Shown here piece after piece: positions 8,975 to 16,338 of a stretch of 64,000 bases of DNA. The notes below the pieces were generated by a model that was not told where the DNA came from, searched no databases, and saw only the letters and a program-made list of their open reading frames with translations. Positions within the stretch are counted from its first letter, which is position 1. Each line of letters starts with the position of its first letter. Origin of the DNA: Vibrio astriarenae (GTDB taxonomy: Bacteria; Pseudomonadota; Gammaproteobacteria; Enterobacterales; Vibrionaceae); assembly GCF_010587385.1 (NCBI RefSeq), contig NZ_CP047475.1, positions 2,418,001 to 2,482,000 on the forward strand, given 5' to 3'. Made by a program: the position numbers and the translations under genes.

Positions 8975-10234
8975 CTACGAATCCTCACTGTATGGATCTT
9001 CATAAAGGACTATTCTGTATGGTCCCTCATCGCTTGAGTTATCACCTGGCGTGCCCCCTGTAACAGTGCAATCCTCAATAAACTCACCGAATACAGGTTC
9101 TTTACCAGAATTACTGGTAGGAGCCTGCTGGAGCATAAAGAAACATCCAATAGCTTCTATGCTATATGTCGAAGTACCACCATCAGCACTATCACAATTA
9201 ACAATAGGTACTGGCAAAATGCGTCTGTCCGGTTGCCCGCCTTGGTCCACTGTACAATTGGCTGAGCCAGCCGTGCATGTACAGGCCCCTGTGTTATCTG
9301 TATTACAACCCAACTCGCTGAGGTAGTCGCTATACATCCATGGGTTACCGTCAGCTCCAGTTGTATCCTCGTAAACAACCTCACCAGCACTATCTAACGT
9401 CGCTTTGGTTACCGGCTCTTTAGTGTATATGTCTGGCGGGTAATCTGAAGAATTTACCCCCCCGCCCTCGTAGACATTGAAACGAGTGTTTAGCCCCTGA
9501 CCTACTGGTCCGACTGAGCCGCCGGGTTTGGTGGTGACGTCCTCAGATATATCTATCTCACCCTCGTACCCACCAGCGAGTGCATCTCTAATAGTCGCCG
9601 CACCAGAACCAAAATCCAAAAGCTGGAAGTTACCCGGCCCCATTTCCGATTGCTGCTGGCTCGCCATTTTGAGTGCATATATCTTGTCTTGGAGGTACCC
9701 AGTTGCACCTAACCCTTCACCACCAGAGCACACTGCTATTGGGACAACGTTTTGCAATATTTCTATACCGGGGCTTGGGCCAGCGACTGCACTCGCGTCT
9801 ATATCTTTTGCTATGCCAAAAATACCAGCGAAGAAATCTTCTAGAGGGAAGCTACTAACAGAAACTCGAACGTAACTGTCATCAGAGACCGTGTAATCCG
9901 AATCGGGAAATACCCTCGGATCATTAGAATATTGAATGATCAGCGTTCCACTAGAAAAGGTCATTTCATCGTTTCCAGAAGCATTTGTTACGTTAGTCAG
10001 TGTCTCATTGATGGCCGTCGTAGCCTGAGCAGGCGACCCTCCACTATCTAAAACAACCGCACCCGCAAGTGCTGCTGCATCAACACCATTTTGCAACCTC
10101 GTTTTGTTTAACAGCGCGTGGTTGACGTCGACTGCTAGTGCTACAACGCCTAATACACCAATCATGGCCATGGTAACCATGACCGCAACAAGGCCTTTCT
10201 GTTTGCTGGGGTGTGAACAAAGACGATTACTCAT
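8975..10234 (-). CDS. tadG: TadG-like pilus assembly protein, Cys-rich form
   Basis: A 419-residue protein with an N-terminal Tad-domain segment (KGLVAVMVTMAMIGVLGVVAL followed by AVDVNHALLNKTRLQ), one membrane helix and a large extracytoplasmic part. No clear von Willebrand MIDAS motif (DxSxS) is seen, unlike the longer TadG of Aggregatibacter. The C-terminal third is rich in Cys, including CNTDNTGACTCTAGSANC, which suggests disulphide bonding in the periplasm or at the surface. It has KGLVAVM where the pseudopilins have a Glu at +5, so it may not be cleaved as they are. It lies just before tadE. Confidence 0.82.
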   Translation of the reverse strand: MSNRLCSHPSKQKGLVAVMVTMAMIGVLGVVALAVDVNHALLNKTRLQNGVDAAALAGAVVLDSGGSPAQATTAINETLTNVTNASGNDEMTFSSGTLIIQYSNDPRVFPDSDYTVSDDSYVRVSVSSFPLEDFFAGIFGIAKDIDASAVAGPSPGIEILQNVVPIAVCSGGEGLGATGYLQDKIYALKMASQQQSEMGPGNFQLLDFGSGAATIRDALAGGYEGEIDISEDVTTKPGGSVGPVGQGLNTRFNVYEGGGVNSSDYPPDIYTKEPVTKATLDSAGEVVYEDTTGADGNPWMYSDYLSELGCNTDNTGACTCTAGSANCTVDQGGQPDRRILPVPIVNCDSADGGTSTYSIEAIGCFFMLQQAPTSNSGKEPVFGEFIEDCTVTGGTPGDNSSDEGPYRIVLYEDPYSEDS

Positions 10235-10250
10235 AATCTGTCCTTAAGGA

Positions 10251-10517
10251 TTACTCTGTTGAAAACCCTTCTATAAATTGACTATCTGTGCCTTGTAAGT
10301 CATCACTGTTTTTACCAGTGTAGGCTTGATAAGCACCTTCCATTCTTTCACCACTCCCCGTAGGCACTACACCCAAGTTTTCATAGCTTGCATTCTGATT
10401 ATATGTCTGTTCTGCTCGCAATTTTGCAACGTGTTCACCCAGCGGTTCGTAGTTTGCACACCCAACCATTCCGACTAGAGTCATCAAAGTGACTAAGTTT
10501 AATTTTAGTACTTTCAT
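10251..10517 (-). CDS. Small lipoprotein in the rcpB position of the tad locus
   Basis: An 88-residue protein with a signal peptide ending in LVGMVGC (acylated Cys about 20) and a short polar mature part (NYEPLGEHVAKL at its start). It lies 11 bases after rcpA and 16 bases before tadG, so it is part of the pilus operon. In the Aggregatibacter locus rcpB follows rcpA, and this gene holds the same place. It is too short and plain to be called RcpB from sequence. A role as secretin pilotin or outer-membrane partner of RcpA is an inference from position and lipidation. Confidence 0.72.
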   Translation of the reverse strand: MKVLKLNLVTLMTLVGMVGCANYEPLGEHVAKLRAEQTYNQNASYENLGVVPTGSGERMEGAYQAYTGKNSDDLQGTDSQFIEGFSTE

Positions 10518-10528
10518 CAGATTTTACC

Positions 10529-11992
10529 CTATAAACTGTGACCAAAAGATCCCTCGGTGCCGCCCTTCGAGTTTTCAATTATCGAAGTAGATGAGGACGT
10601 TCTGGGGGGGTTATCACGTGCTGCCTCGTTGTCTATGGCTGCGCCTCTACCCAGTAAGTAGTATTCAAAATCATTAGGCTCAACAAACGCATCTGTCGGC
10701 AAAGTGACTCGGTTACGATCTATCGGTTGTGCAAGACGTGGAGTGACCAAAATGACCAATTCAGTCTCACCTGAGATATATTCCTGGCTGTTGAACATCT
10801 GCCCAAGTACAGGGATATCACTAAAGCCTGGTACCTCTTCTATTACATCTCGAACGTTCTCGCTAAGTAACCCTGCTATACCTATGGTCTGCCCGTCTGC
10901 TAGCTCTAGTGTAGAACTCGCGCTTCGGCGTGTAATGGGGGGAATGACATAAACGCTGTTTGTCGCGCCTGGCTCAAGCGTTAATGAGCTTGAGTTTGCA
11001 ATTTCACTAACATCTACTGCCAGATTTAAGTTGATCTTTTTATCACTCAATATGGTCGGAATAAACTTCAAGCCAACACCATATTCTTTGTACTCAATAG
11101 TGATCCCATCATCGTCCGGCACCGGAATCGGAAACTCACCCCCCGCAAGAAACTCTGCCTTAGAACCACTTAAAGCCGTTAAATTTGGCTCTGCTAAGAC
11201 CTTTGCTGTGCCATTTTGCTTTGCAATATCCAATGCGAACGTGAACAGCGTATTATCATCAATAAACGACCCGAGCAAGCCAGTACTCTCTACCGCAGGA
11301 GCATTGAAAATCGGACCCAAGCCACCTAAAAGAGCACCACCAGCAGAAGTTGCACCAAAAGAGAAACTGCCGTTGTCTTGGAAGAAATTAAAATCAGCAT
11401 CAAAGCGACGCACCAAACTTCTCTGCACCTCAGCAACAGTAACTTCTAACATTACTTGCTGTGCTCCACCGATCGTCATTAAGTTAATGACACCTGTCTG
11501 ATCAGCTTGGGCACTAAGCGACTCTGTCTCTTTGTCTACCGGGTTACCTGAAGCGTAAGTTTCCGCAATTCTGAGAGCCATACTCATTGCAGCTTGGTTA
11601 CTCACCTGTCCACTAAGGATTAGACGATTTTGGGCACTGTGTACTTCAATTGGCTCATTGGGTAAGAATTCAAACAACTTCCCTTTCAAACTATTAAGGT
11701 CATGAGTGACTTGAACATTAATCGACTCCAGCAATCTGCCACGACTATCCCACGCCATTAAGTTAGTGGAACCGAGTTTTTTACCAATCAAGAAGACTTC
11801 GTTTGACTTCAGCATCACTATGTCTAAAACATCCGGGTCGCCTAACGATACTCGCTTTGCTTTCCCGGACAGTGTTAACTGTGTCGATTTGTGATGAGGT
11901 ACTGTCACTACCTGACCTGTTTGAGTGGCTGCTATTCCAGTAGTGCTGAACATTAGAATAATCGAAAATATTATTATCTTTATATGCTTCAT
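10529..11992 (-). CDS. rcpA: RcpA/CpaC outer-membrane secretin
   Basis: A 487-residue secretin with a signal peptide ending about TTGIAA, an N-terminal pilus/secretin domain (LTLSGKAKRVSLGDPDVLDI), a BON-like middle and a C-terminal secretin domain containing VLAEPNLTALSGSKAEFLAGG and VEEVPGFSDIPVLG-like sequence, both typical of the family. It forms the gated outer-membrane channel through which the Flp pilus passes. The ATG has GAGGTGATTC upstream. It follows rcpC by 8 bases. Confidence 0.92.
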   Translation of the reverse strand: MKHIKIIIFSIILMFSTTGIAATQTGQVVTVPHHKSTQLTLSGKAKRVSLGDPDVLDIVMLKSNEVFLIGKKLGSTNLMAWDSRGRLLESINVQVTHDLNSLKGKLFEFLPNEPIEVHSAQNRLILSGQVSNQAAMSMALRIAETYASGNPVDKETESLSAQADQTGVINLMTIGGAQQVMLEVTVAEVQRSLVRRFDADFNFFQDNGSFSFGATSAGGALLGGLGPIFNAPAVESTGLLGSFIDDNTLFTFALDIAKQNGTAKVLAEPNLTALSGSKAEFLAGGEFPIPVPDDDGITIEYKEYGVGLKFIPTILSDKKINLNLAVDVSEIANSSSLTLEPGATNSVYVIPPITRRSASSTLELADGQTIGIAGLLSENVRDVIEEVPGFSDIPVLGQMFNSQEYISGETELVILVTPRLAQPIDRNRVTLPTDAFVEPNDFEYYLLGRGAAIDNEAARDNPPRTSSSTSIIENSKGGTEGSFGHSL

Positions 11993-12000
11993 GAATCACC

Positions 12001-12750
12001 TCAATTGCTCACTCGAATTTTCGAGGATTCCGTTCCTTTTATTATCGTCACACTTGGTGCTACATAACGCTTTTTCGCAACGGGCTTGTAGTCGTCATGA
12101 GGATTTCTTAGCGCTAATTGAATATCCCCCTTACTCTGTGCCGTCATCAACTTCTCCGCCTCTGTAGGACTCACCTCCAAAGTAACTGCTCGAACGATAA
12201 CCGGCTTGTTATCATCCGTTTTTGCGGTCTGATCTACAGCCAACACTCGGATGTCTCTTAAAATCGTCGATGTATTAGCAGAGTTTCTTCCTAATTTAAC
12301 CGTATTCAACACATCCACTTTATTACCTGGTAATAGAAATCCGGCGACACCAATAACGTCGTTTACACGAATGGTAACTGCTCGCTTATTGTCTGGTATC
12401 AATGCAGCTAGTGTTGAACCCTCGCCCGGAAGAGCAATTCGAGGCTTAGTAATGATTTCATTGGCCAATATCAGAGTGTCTGCTATCTGCCCGACCAGGT
12501 CCTCCTCAGATATGTATTGGTCTTCACTACGCCAATCTTTTTCCAGCAATTTTATCGTCAAGTGCTGATTGGTTAGTATTGTGCCAGGCTGAATTTCTTG
12601 TGCCGCTACAACCACTGGCTCGCGCTCGACAACCTCGACCTCTACTTGTGGTTGTACTTGTCCATCCATCCATTTCTTAGCAAAAAAAACAGCTGCAAGA
12701 CCCAAAACCACGGATAGTAAAAACAATAAAACTATCTGACCCTTACTCAT
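12001..12750 (-). CDS. rcpC: RcpC/CpaB, periplasmic pilus assembly protein
   Basis: A 249-residue protein with one N-terminal membrane segment (IVLLFLLSVVLGLAAVFF), then a SAF domain (VVVAAQEIQPGTILTNQHL) and the RcpC/CpaB C-terminal region (VNDVIGVAGFLLPGNKVDVL). The family is thought to link inner-membrane and secretin parts, and the SAF domain resembles that of the flagellar chaperone FlgA. Its start overlaps the stop of the AAA+ ATPase gene by four bases (ATGA), which ties that unusual ATPase to the pilus operon. Confidence 0.9.
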   Translation of the reverse strand: MSKGQIVLLFLLSVVLGLAAVFFAKKWMDGQVQPQVEVEVVEREPVVVAAQEIQPGTILTNQHLTIKLLEKDWRSEDQYISEEDLVGQIADTLILANEIITKPRIALPGEGSTLAALIPDNKRAVTIRVNDVIGVAGFLLPGNKVDVLNTVKLGRNSANTSTILRDIRVLAVDQTAKTDDNKPVIVRAVTLEVSPTEAEKLMTAQSKGDIQLALRNPHDDYKPVAKKRYVAPSVTIIKGTESSKIRVSN

Positions 12751-14096
12751 TTGGTGCTTCCTCCTTTACTTCCAGCAGTAAAGTACACTTCCCACGCTCG
12801 ACTCAAAACTGTTGGTGTTACAATGTTCTCTGACTGCTCAAATGCCACTATATCGTTACTAATTCCTGCTAAGTCTTTAGGCACGCAAGGGTAGTAACTA
12901 ACTCCGCGCTGCTTGTGGAGTGCTAAAAGGTGTTCTAGGGTGTCTTCAGGTAAATCCAAACCCTTGTCACTGCAAACCATTGACCATAGTTCCAAGTAAT
13001 CTGCTTCTGTGAGAGGGCCGAATTCAATCTTATAACCTAATCGCCTTAAGAAAGCGGGATCACCAATATCTTCCGGGGCCAGGTTGGTTGAAAACGCCAA
13101 CGTCAAAATAAAAGGGATAGACATTTGTTGGCCATTAGGTAAAACAAACTGATCAAAACGATGCTCCATTGGAACAATCCATCGATTCAGTAGCCTATCG
13201 ACCGATACAGCCTGTCGCCCAAGGTCATCGATAATTAATACGCCATTGTTTGCCATCATTTGTAGTGGTGCCATCCACACTCTACTGTGGTCACAGTGGT
13301 TAACTTCCAGCATATCCATTGTTAGCTCACCTCCAACTTGGATATTTGGTCTGTGACATAGTGCCCAACGACGATCGAACTGCTCTTCAAATATCAAACT
13401 CCCTGAGGACGCCCCATCATCCAAAATTTTATGGTGTTGATGCGAAAGCACCTTCACTATGTTACCGGCAGTGTAGACTGCATAAGGAACAAACACCGAA
13501 GAGTTGAGAGAATCTAGAATACGTGTTGCGACATAAGTCTTACCTGTACCAGCTTCGCCATACAGCAAAAGTGCGCGGCCTGAATTGACGGCGGGACCTA
13601 GCAAATCGATGAGACGTTCGCTCCCCGACACATCACATAGTGCTTTCGTTATATCATCGCGAGATATTAAATTGAGTCTAACATCCTGTGATACTACGAC
13701 TTTATTATACTGTTCGGCTGAAACGGGGGCAGGGCCGAGGTATGCGTCTTTCGAAAAAGCTTCATCCGCCTCCAAACTACCAGCTTCGGACAATCCAAAC
13801 CTTATATGCCCAAGCCCTTTTTGCATCGGTGACGGTCCATCGGCTTGGAACACCTCGATTAGAGACTTACGCTTTAAACCTGCCAATATTTCTTCAACAA
13901 TATGGCTGTTAAGCCCTATTAACTTGGTCAGTTCCAGAACGTCAGATTTTGGGTACGCGGCGAGTTGCTTGAGCATTAAATTGTCGAGCACAACTCTCGG
14001 AACCTCTATCTCCTCAAACGTCGTCGGCACTCGTGGTGCTTTAATTTGAGGCATCTGTTTCGAGTCAAAATTAATTTCAGTCATCACTTGCGCCAT
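12747..14096 (-). CDS. AAA+ ATPase embedded in the tad operon
   Basis: A 449-residue protein with an N-terminal region of about 140 residues that looks like a winged-helix or adaptor domain, then an AAA+ core with Walker A GEAGTGKT (about 180-187), Walker B VLIIDDLG (about 286-293) and a sensor/arginine-finger region (AFSTNLAPEDIGDPAFLRRLG). It is not a secretion ATPase of the TadA class; the core is closer to MoxR- or DnaC-like loaders. The ATG at 14094-14096 has GAGAGGGGAAC upstream; the longer start would overlap tadV. Its partner and substrate are unknown. Position suggests remodelling of a pilus component. Confidence 0.85.
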   Translation of the reverse strand: MAQVMTEINFDSKQMPQIKAPRVPTTFEEIEVPRVVLDNLMLKQLAAYPKSDVLELTKLIGLNSHIVEEILAGLKRKSLIEVFQADGPSPMQKGLGHIRFGLSEAGSLEADEAFSKDAYLGPAPVSAEQYNKVVVSQDVRLNLISRDDITKALCDVSGSERLIDLLGPAVNSGRALLLYGEAGTGKTYVATRILDSLNSSVFVPYAVYTAGNIVKVLSHQHHKILDDGASSGSLIFEEQFDRRWALCHRPNIQVGGELTMDMLEVNHCDHSRVWMAPLQMMANNGVLIIDDLGRQAVSVDRLLNRWIVPMEHRFDQFVLPNGQQMSIPFILTLAFSTNLAPEDIGDPAFLRRLGYKIEFGPLTEADYLELWSMVCSDKGLDLPEDTLEHLLALHKQRGVSYYPCVPKDLAGISNDIVAFEQSENIVTPTVLSRAWEVYFTAGSKGGSTK

Positions 14097-14106
14097 GTTC
14101 CCCTCT

Positions 14107-14640
14107 CTAACTAAAGTAGCTATACATGGACAACCCAATAACAACTATTGGAGCAAAAGGCATTACCATCTTCTTTTCAAATGGACTGGGCTTCGCCAGT
14201 ACGTTATGTGCTATAGAGATAGCTTTCGGATTCAATAGTATTGGAATGTCTATATAGGTAGCTGTGCTTTTGCGTCCAGAGGACACTATGGCGCTTTGAT
14301 AAGCGGCATAAAATGAACCGACCAAAACGGTGGCAACACATATCCAAAGCACTCCGTTACCTAAATTTGGCCAACCTAGCAAGCAACCAACCGCACCCAA
14401 TAGTTTTACATCACCAGGCGCCATCGCTCGCAGAACAAACAGAAAAAAACTCAACAAGAAAAGAGTGCATCCTGCTAAAATACTTAGTGTCAGTTCAGTA
14501 GAGCTCCGAAATAAGCTCCAATTGTTGAGCAAAGCTATAACGACAAGAGTCAAGACCAATATGTTTGGGATTCGATGTTCTCTCGCATCGTATGTTGCTA
14601 TTACTACGAGATTCGTCCATATCAAAATGGTGAGTATCAT
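14107..14640 (-). CDS. tadV: TadV, Flp prepilin peptidase
   Basis: A 177-residue inner-membrane aspartic protease of the A24 family. The two expected Asp residues are present: D18 in TYDAREHRIPN and D77 in MAPGDVKLLGAVG. TadV-type enzymes lack the N-methylation domain of PilD and cleave Flp and the TadE/F pseudopilins. Hydrophobic segments fill the rest of the chain. The ATG has GGTGAAAAA upstream. It follows flp by 195 bases containing a terminator-like hairpin, and precedes the AAA+ ATPase by 10 bases. Confidence 0.9.
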   Translation of the reverse strand: MILTILIWTNLVVIATYDAREHRIPNILVLTLVVIALLNNWSLFRSSTELTLSILAGCTLFLLSFFLFVLRAMAPGDVKLLGAVGCLLGWPNLGNGVLWICVATVLVGSFYAAYQSAIVSSGRKSTATYIDIPILLNPKAISIAHNVLAKPSPFEKKMVMPFAPIVVIGLSMYSYFS

Positions 14641-14747
14641 TTTTTCACCAACTAAATAACGCCTGACATAATTTGGATAGCAAAAATCCTTATAACACTG
14701 GTATTACTATCTGCTTTATTGAGCGTTTCCTTGTTCTAGTGAATTAA

Positions 14748-14788
14748 AACCCTCCTAATCTGATGGATATTCAGAATTAAAGAGGGTT
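14748..14788 (-). terminator. Terminator-like hairpin between flp and tadV
   Basis: AACCCTC at 14748-14754 pairs with GAGGGTT at 14782-14788, and the inner TAATCTGA pairs with TCAGAATTA with one bulge. On the transcribed strand the stem is followed by TTTTAATTC. It lies between the pilin gene and the assembly genes, where partial termination would give more flp mRNA than downstream mRNA. Confidence 0.6.
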
Positions 14789-14835
14789 ATCATGCTACTG
14801 ATAGAAGCGAACTTTATTCTAGGTGCAGCAGATTT

Positions 14836-15000
14836 TTAAGTGAATATGTCTGCAAGCTCACCTTGTAGAATTGTGCCCCAATTTTGGAACATTACGCCAA
14901 GTGCAATAACTAAGAGCGCAGCCCCCACGACATATTCAACAACCGTGAGCCCCTCTTCATCTTGCATAAACGCTTTGATGTTTTTAGTTAACTGTTTCAT
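14836..15000 (-). CDS. flp: Flp major pilin
   Basis: A 54-residue prepilin. The leader of 17 residues ends in DEEG, then LTVVEYVVGAALLVIALGV. The G17/L18 junction with Glu-Tyr at mature positions 5-6 is the exact Flp processing signature, leaving a mature pilin of 37 residues that is almost wholly one hydrophobic helix with a short tail. A strong ribosome site AAGGAGAG lies 9 bases before the ATG. It is the first gene of the minus-strand tad operon and the only flp copy seen. The coordinates come from direct translation of the minus strand. Confidence 0.95.
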   Translation of the reverse strand: MKQLTKNIKAFMQDEEGLTVVEYVVGAALLVIALGVMFQNWGTILQGELADIFT

Positions 15001-15496
15001 GACTTTCTCTCCTTCATTGAACTTGCAGCGTTCCTATCTGACTTGCTGCGCCTTAACTAATTCAAAATTTAGGACTGAATAAACTTAGGGGTTAGGACTT
15101 TCTTGATTATCATTGGTACTTTTTTGCCACACAAAAAAGAATCAATACTCTAAATCAATAACTTATACGCCTTTTACAATATGCAACAGATGGATGCTTC
15201 TAACTAATAAGATGGTCATACAAGACGAGTAACTCACTAATAGTTAATAATATTATTAGAAAAACACTAAAAATATGAACCAAATGGCTGAAAAAACGTA
15301 AAACTTCTCTCTAATTTTTGAGACAGTTTGTTTTTCATCAGGTTGAATACCAACACGATGGATATTTACCTCTTAATGGCTAGACAAAGACAGGATTCAA
15401 CCGACAAATATCGTCAATTAGTTTACAGTGGCAAGCCACTCTCCTAAGCTTTGTATGCTTTTCGATTTTGTTTTATTTGTTGTTTTTAGGGATGTT
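15001..15496. promoter_or_regulatory. Divergent control region between flp and the AraC gene
   Basis: About 500 AT-rich bases without a supported gene. The element TTAGGACT occurs twice in the same orientation at 15069-15076 and 15092-15099, 23 bases apart, with a partial copy CTTAGGGG between them. These lie 70-100 bases before the flp start, a normal place for an activator site. No convincing -10/-35 pair was fixed for flp. The remaining 300 bases upstream of the AraC gene show only AT-rich sequence. Confidence 0.5.
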
Positions 15497-16234
15497 ATGA
15501 AACTACTTCACAAGGCCTATTGGTTTGGTTCTACTCCTCGGGAACTCGCAAAGCCAATGTACAATGAGATCACCAACTACTTTGAGATTATCGAATGCGG
15601 CAACGATATATCGATAATCAGTGAACCTGATATTCCTCTTTGTTTTTTCTTTATCAAAAGCCATGACGACATCAACCTATTTAAGTCGTTGACCAGGATA
15701 TGTAAAAATTTAAATAAGAAAGCTATTGTCATTTATTCTGGAGAAGTTAACCACCAATCAATTTCGACTGGTCGCTACATTTACTCTTCTATATCTACAG
15801 AATGTGAGGACATCGAGAACTGGGTAACATCACTGAATTTAAAAATACGTTTGGATTACTCTAAATATCCTACCTCTGGAGTTATTGACTCAACGCCTAC
15901 GTTAAAAGCATCTAATAACCCAGATATTGATCAAGTAGTAAGTTACATTAACTCCAACCTGCCAAGCCAGCTGCGAGAGGAAGCATTTGCAGAGCAATGC
16001 CATTATTCTGTCACCTATTTTTCAAAAGTTTTTAGGAAAACGATGGGGATCAGCTTTCGTGACTACGTGATCTCAAAACGGATATCACTGGCCAAACAGA
16101 TGCTGGTGGAAGATAAACAAACCAAGGTTGCAGTCGTGGCGTATCAATGCGGTTACAAAGATGTCTCGTACTTCTCGCGAATTTTTAAGAAGAAAACAGG
16201 GCTAACTCCTGCAGGTTATCGTCAACAATATTGA
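15497..16234 (+). CDS. AraC-family transcriptional regulator beside the tad locus
   Basis: A 245-residue protein. The last 100 residues form a standard AraC/XylS double helix-turn-helix (QLREEAFAEQCHYSVTYFSK and the second motif VAVVAYQCGYKDVSYFSRIF, ending TGLTPAGYRQQY). The first 135 residues form an unrecognised sensor-like domain with alternating hydrophobic strands, possibly a degenerate receiver. The ATG at 15497 is preferred to a GTG 23 codons upstream because AGGGA precedes it. It is divergent from flp, so it is the best local candidate for a tad operon regulator; this is an inference from position. Confidence 0.85.
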   Translation: MKLLHKAYWFGSTPRELAKPMYNEITNYFEIIECGNDISIISEPDIPLCFFFIKSHDDINLFKSLTRICKNLNKKAIVIYSGEVNHQSISTGRYIYSSISTECEDIENWVTSLNLKIRLDYSKYPTSGVIDSTPTLKASNNPDIDQVVSYINSNLPSQLREEAFAEQCHYSVTYFSKVFRKTMGISFRDYVISKRISLAKQMLVEDKQTKVAVVAYQCGYKDVSYFSRIFKKKTGLTPAGYRQQY

Positions 16235-16338
16235 AGATAATCACACAGTTGGCTTTTTACTTTGTGCTTGCCTGTGCTAATGTTAACAAGAATTTAACAT
16301 ATAACTATAACTGAATGCGCATAACGTGGAGCACAACA

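Noticed and set aside
11031..11501. 156-codon plus-strand ORF inside rcpA
   Set aside because: It is opposite to a clear secretin coding region, lacks a ribosome site and has no recognisable domain.
13585..14049. 154-codon plus-strand ORF opposite the tad AAA+ ATPase
   Set aside because: The ATPase has all its motifs in the other strand; the antisense frame has no start context.
15107..15135. Sigma-54 promoter-like sequence TTGGTAC...TTGCC upstream of flp
   Set aside because: The GG and GC pairs are 9 bases apart instead of 10, and the sequence lies on the plus strand, which points towards the AraC gene and not flp.
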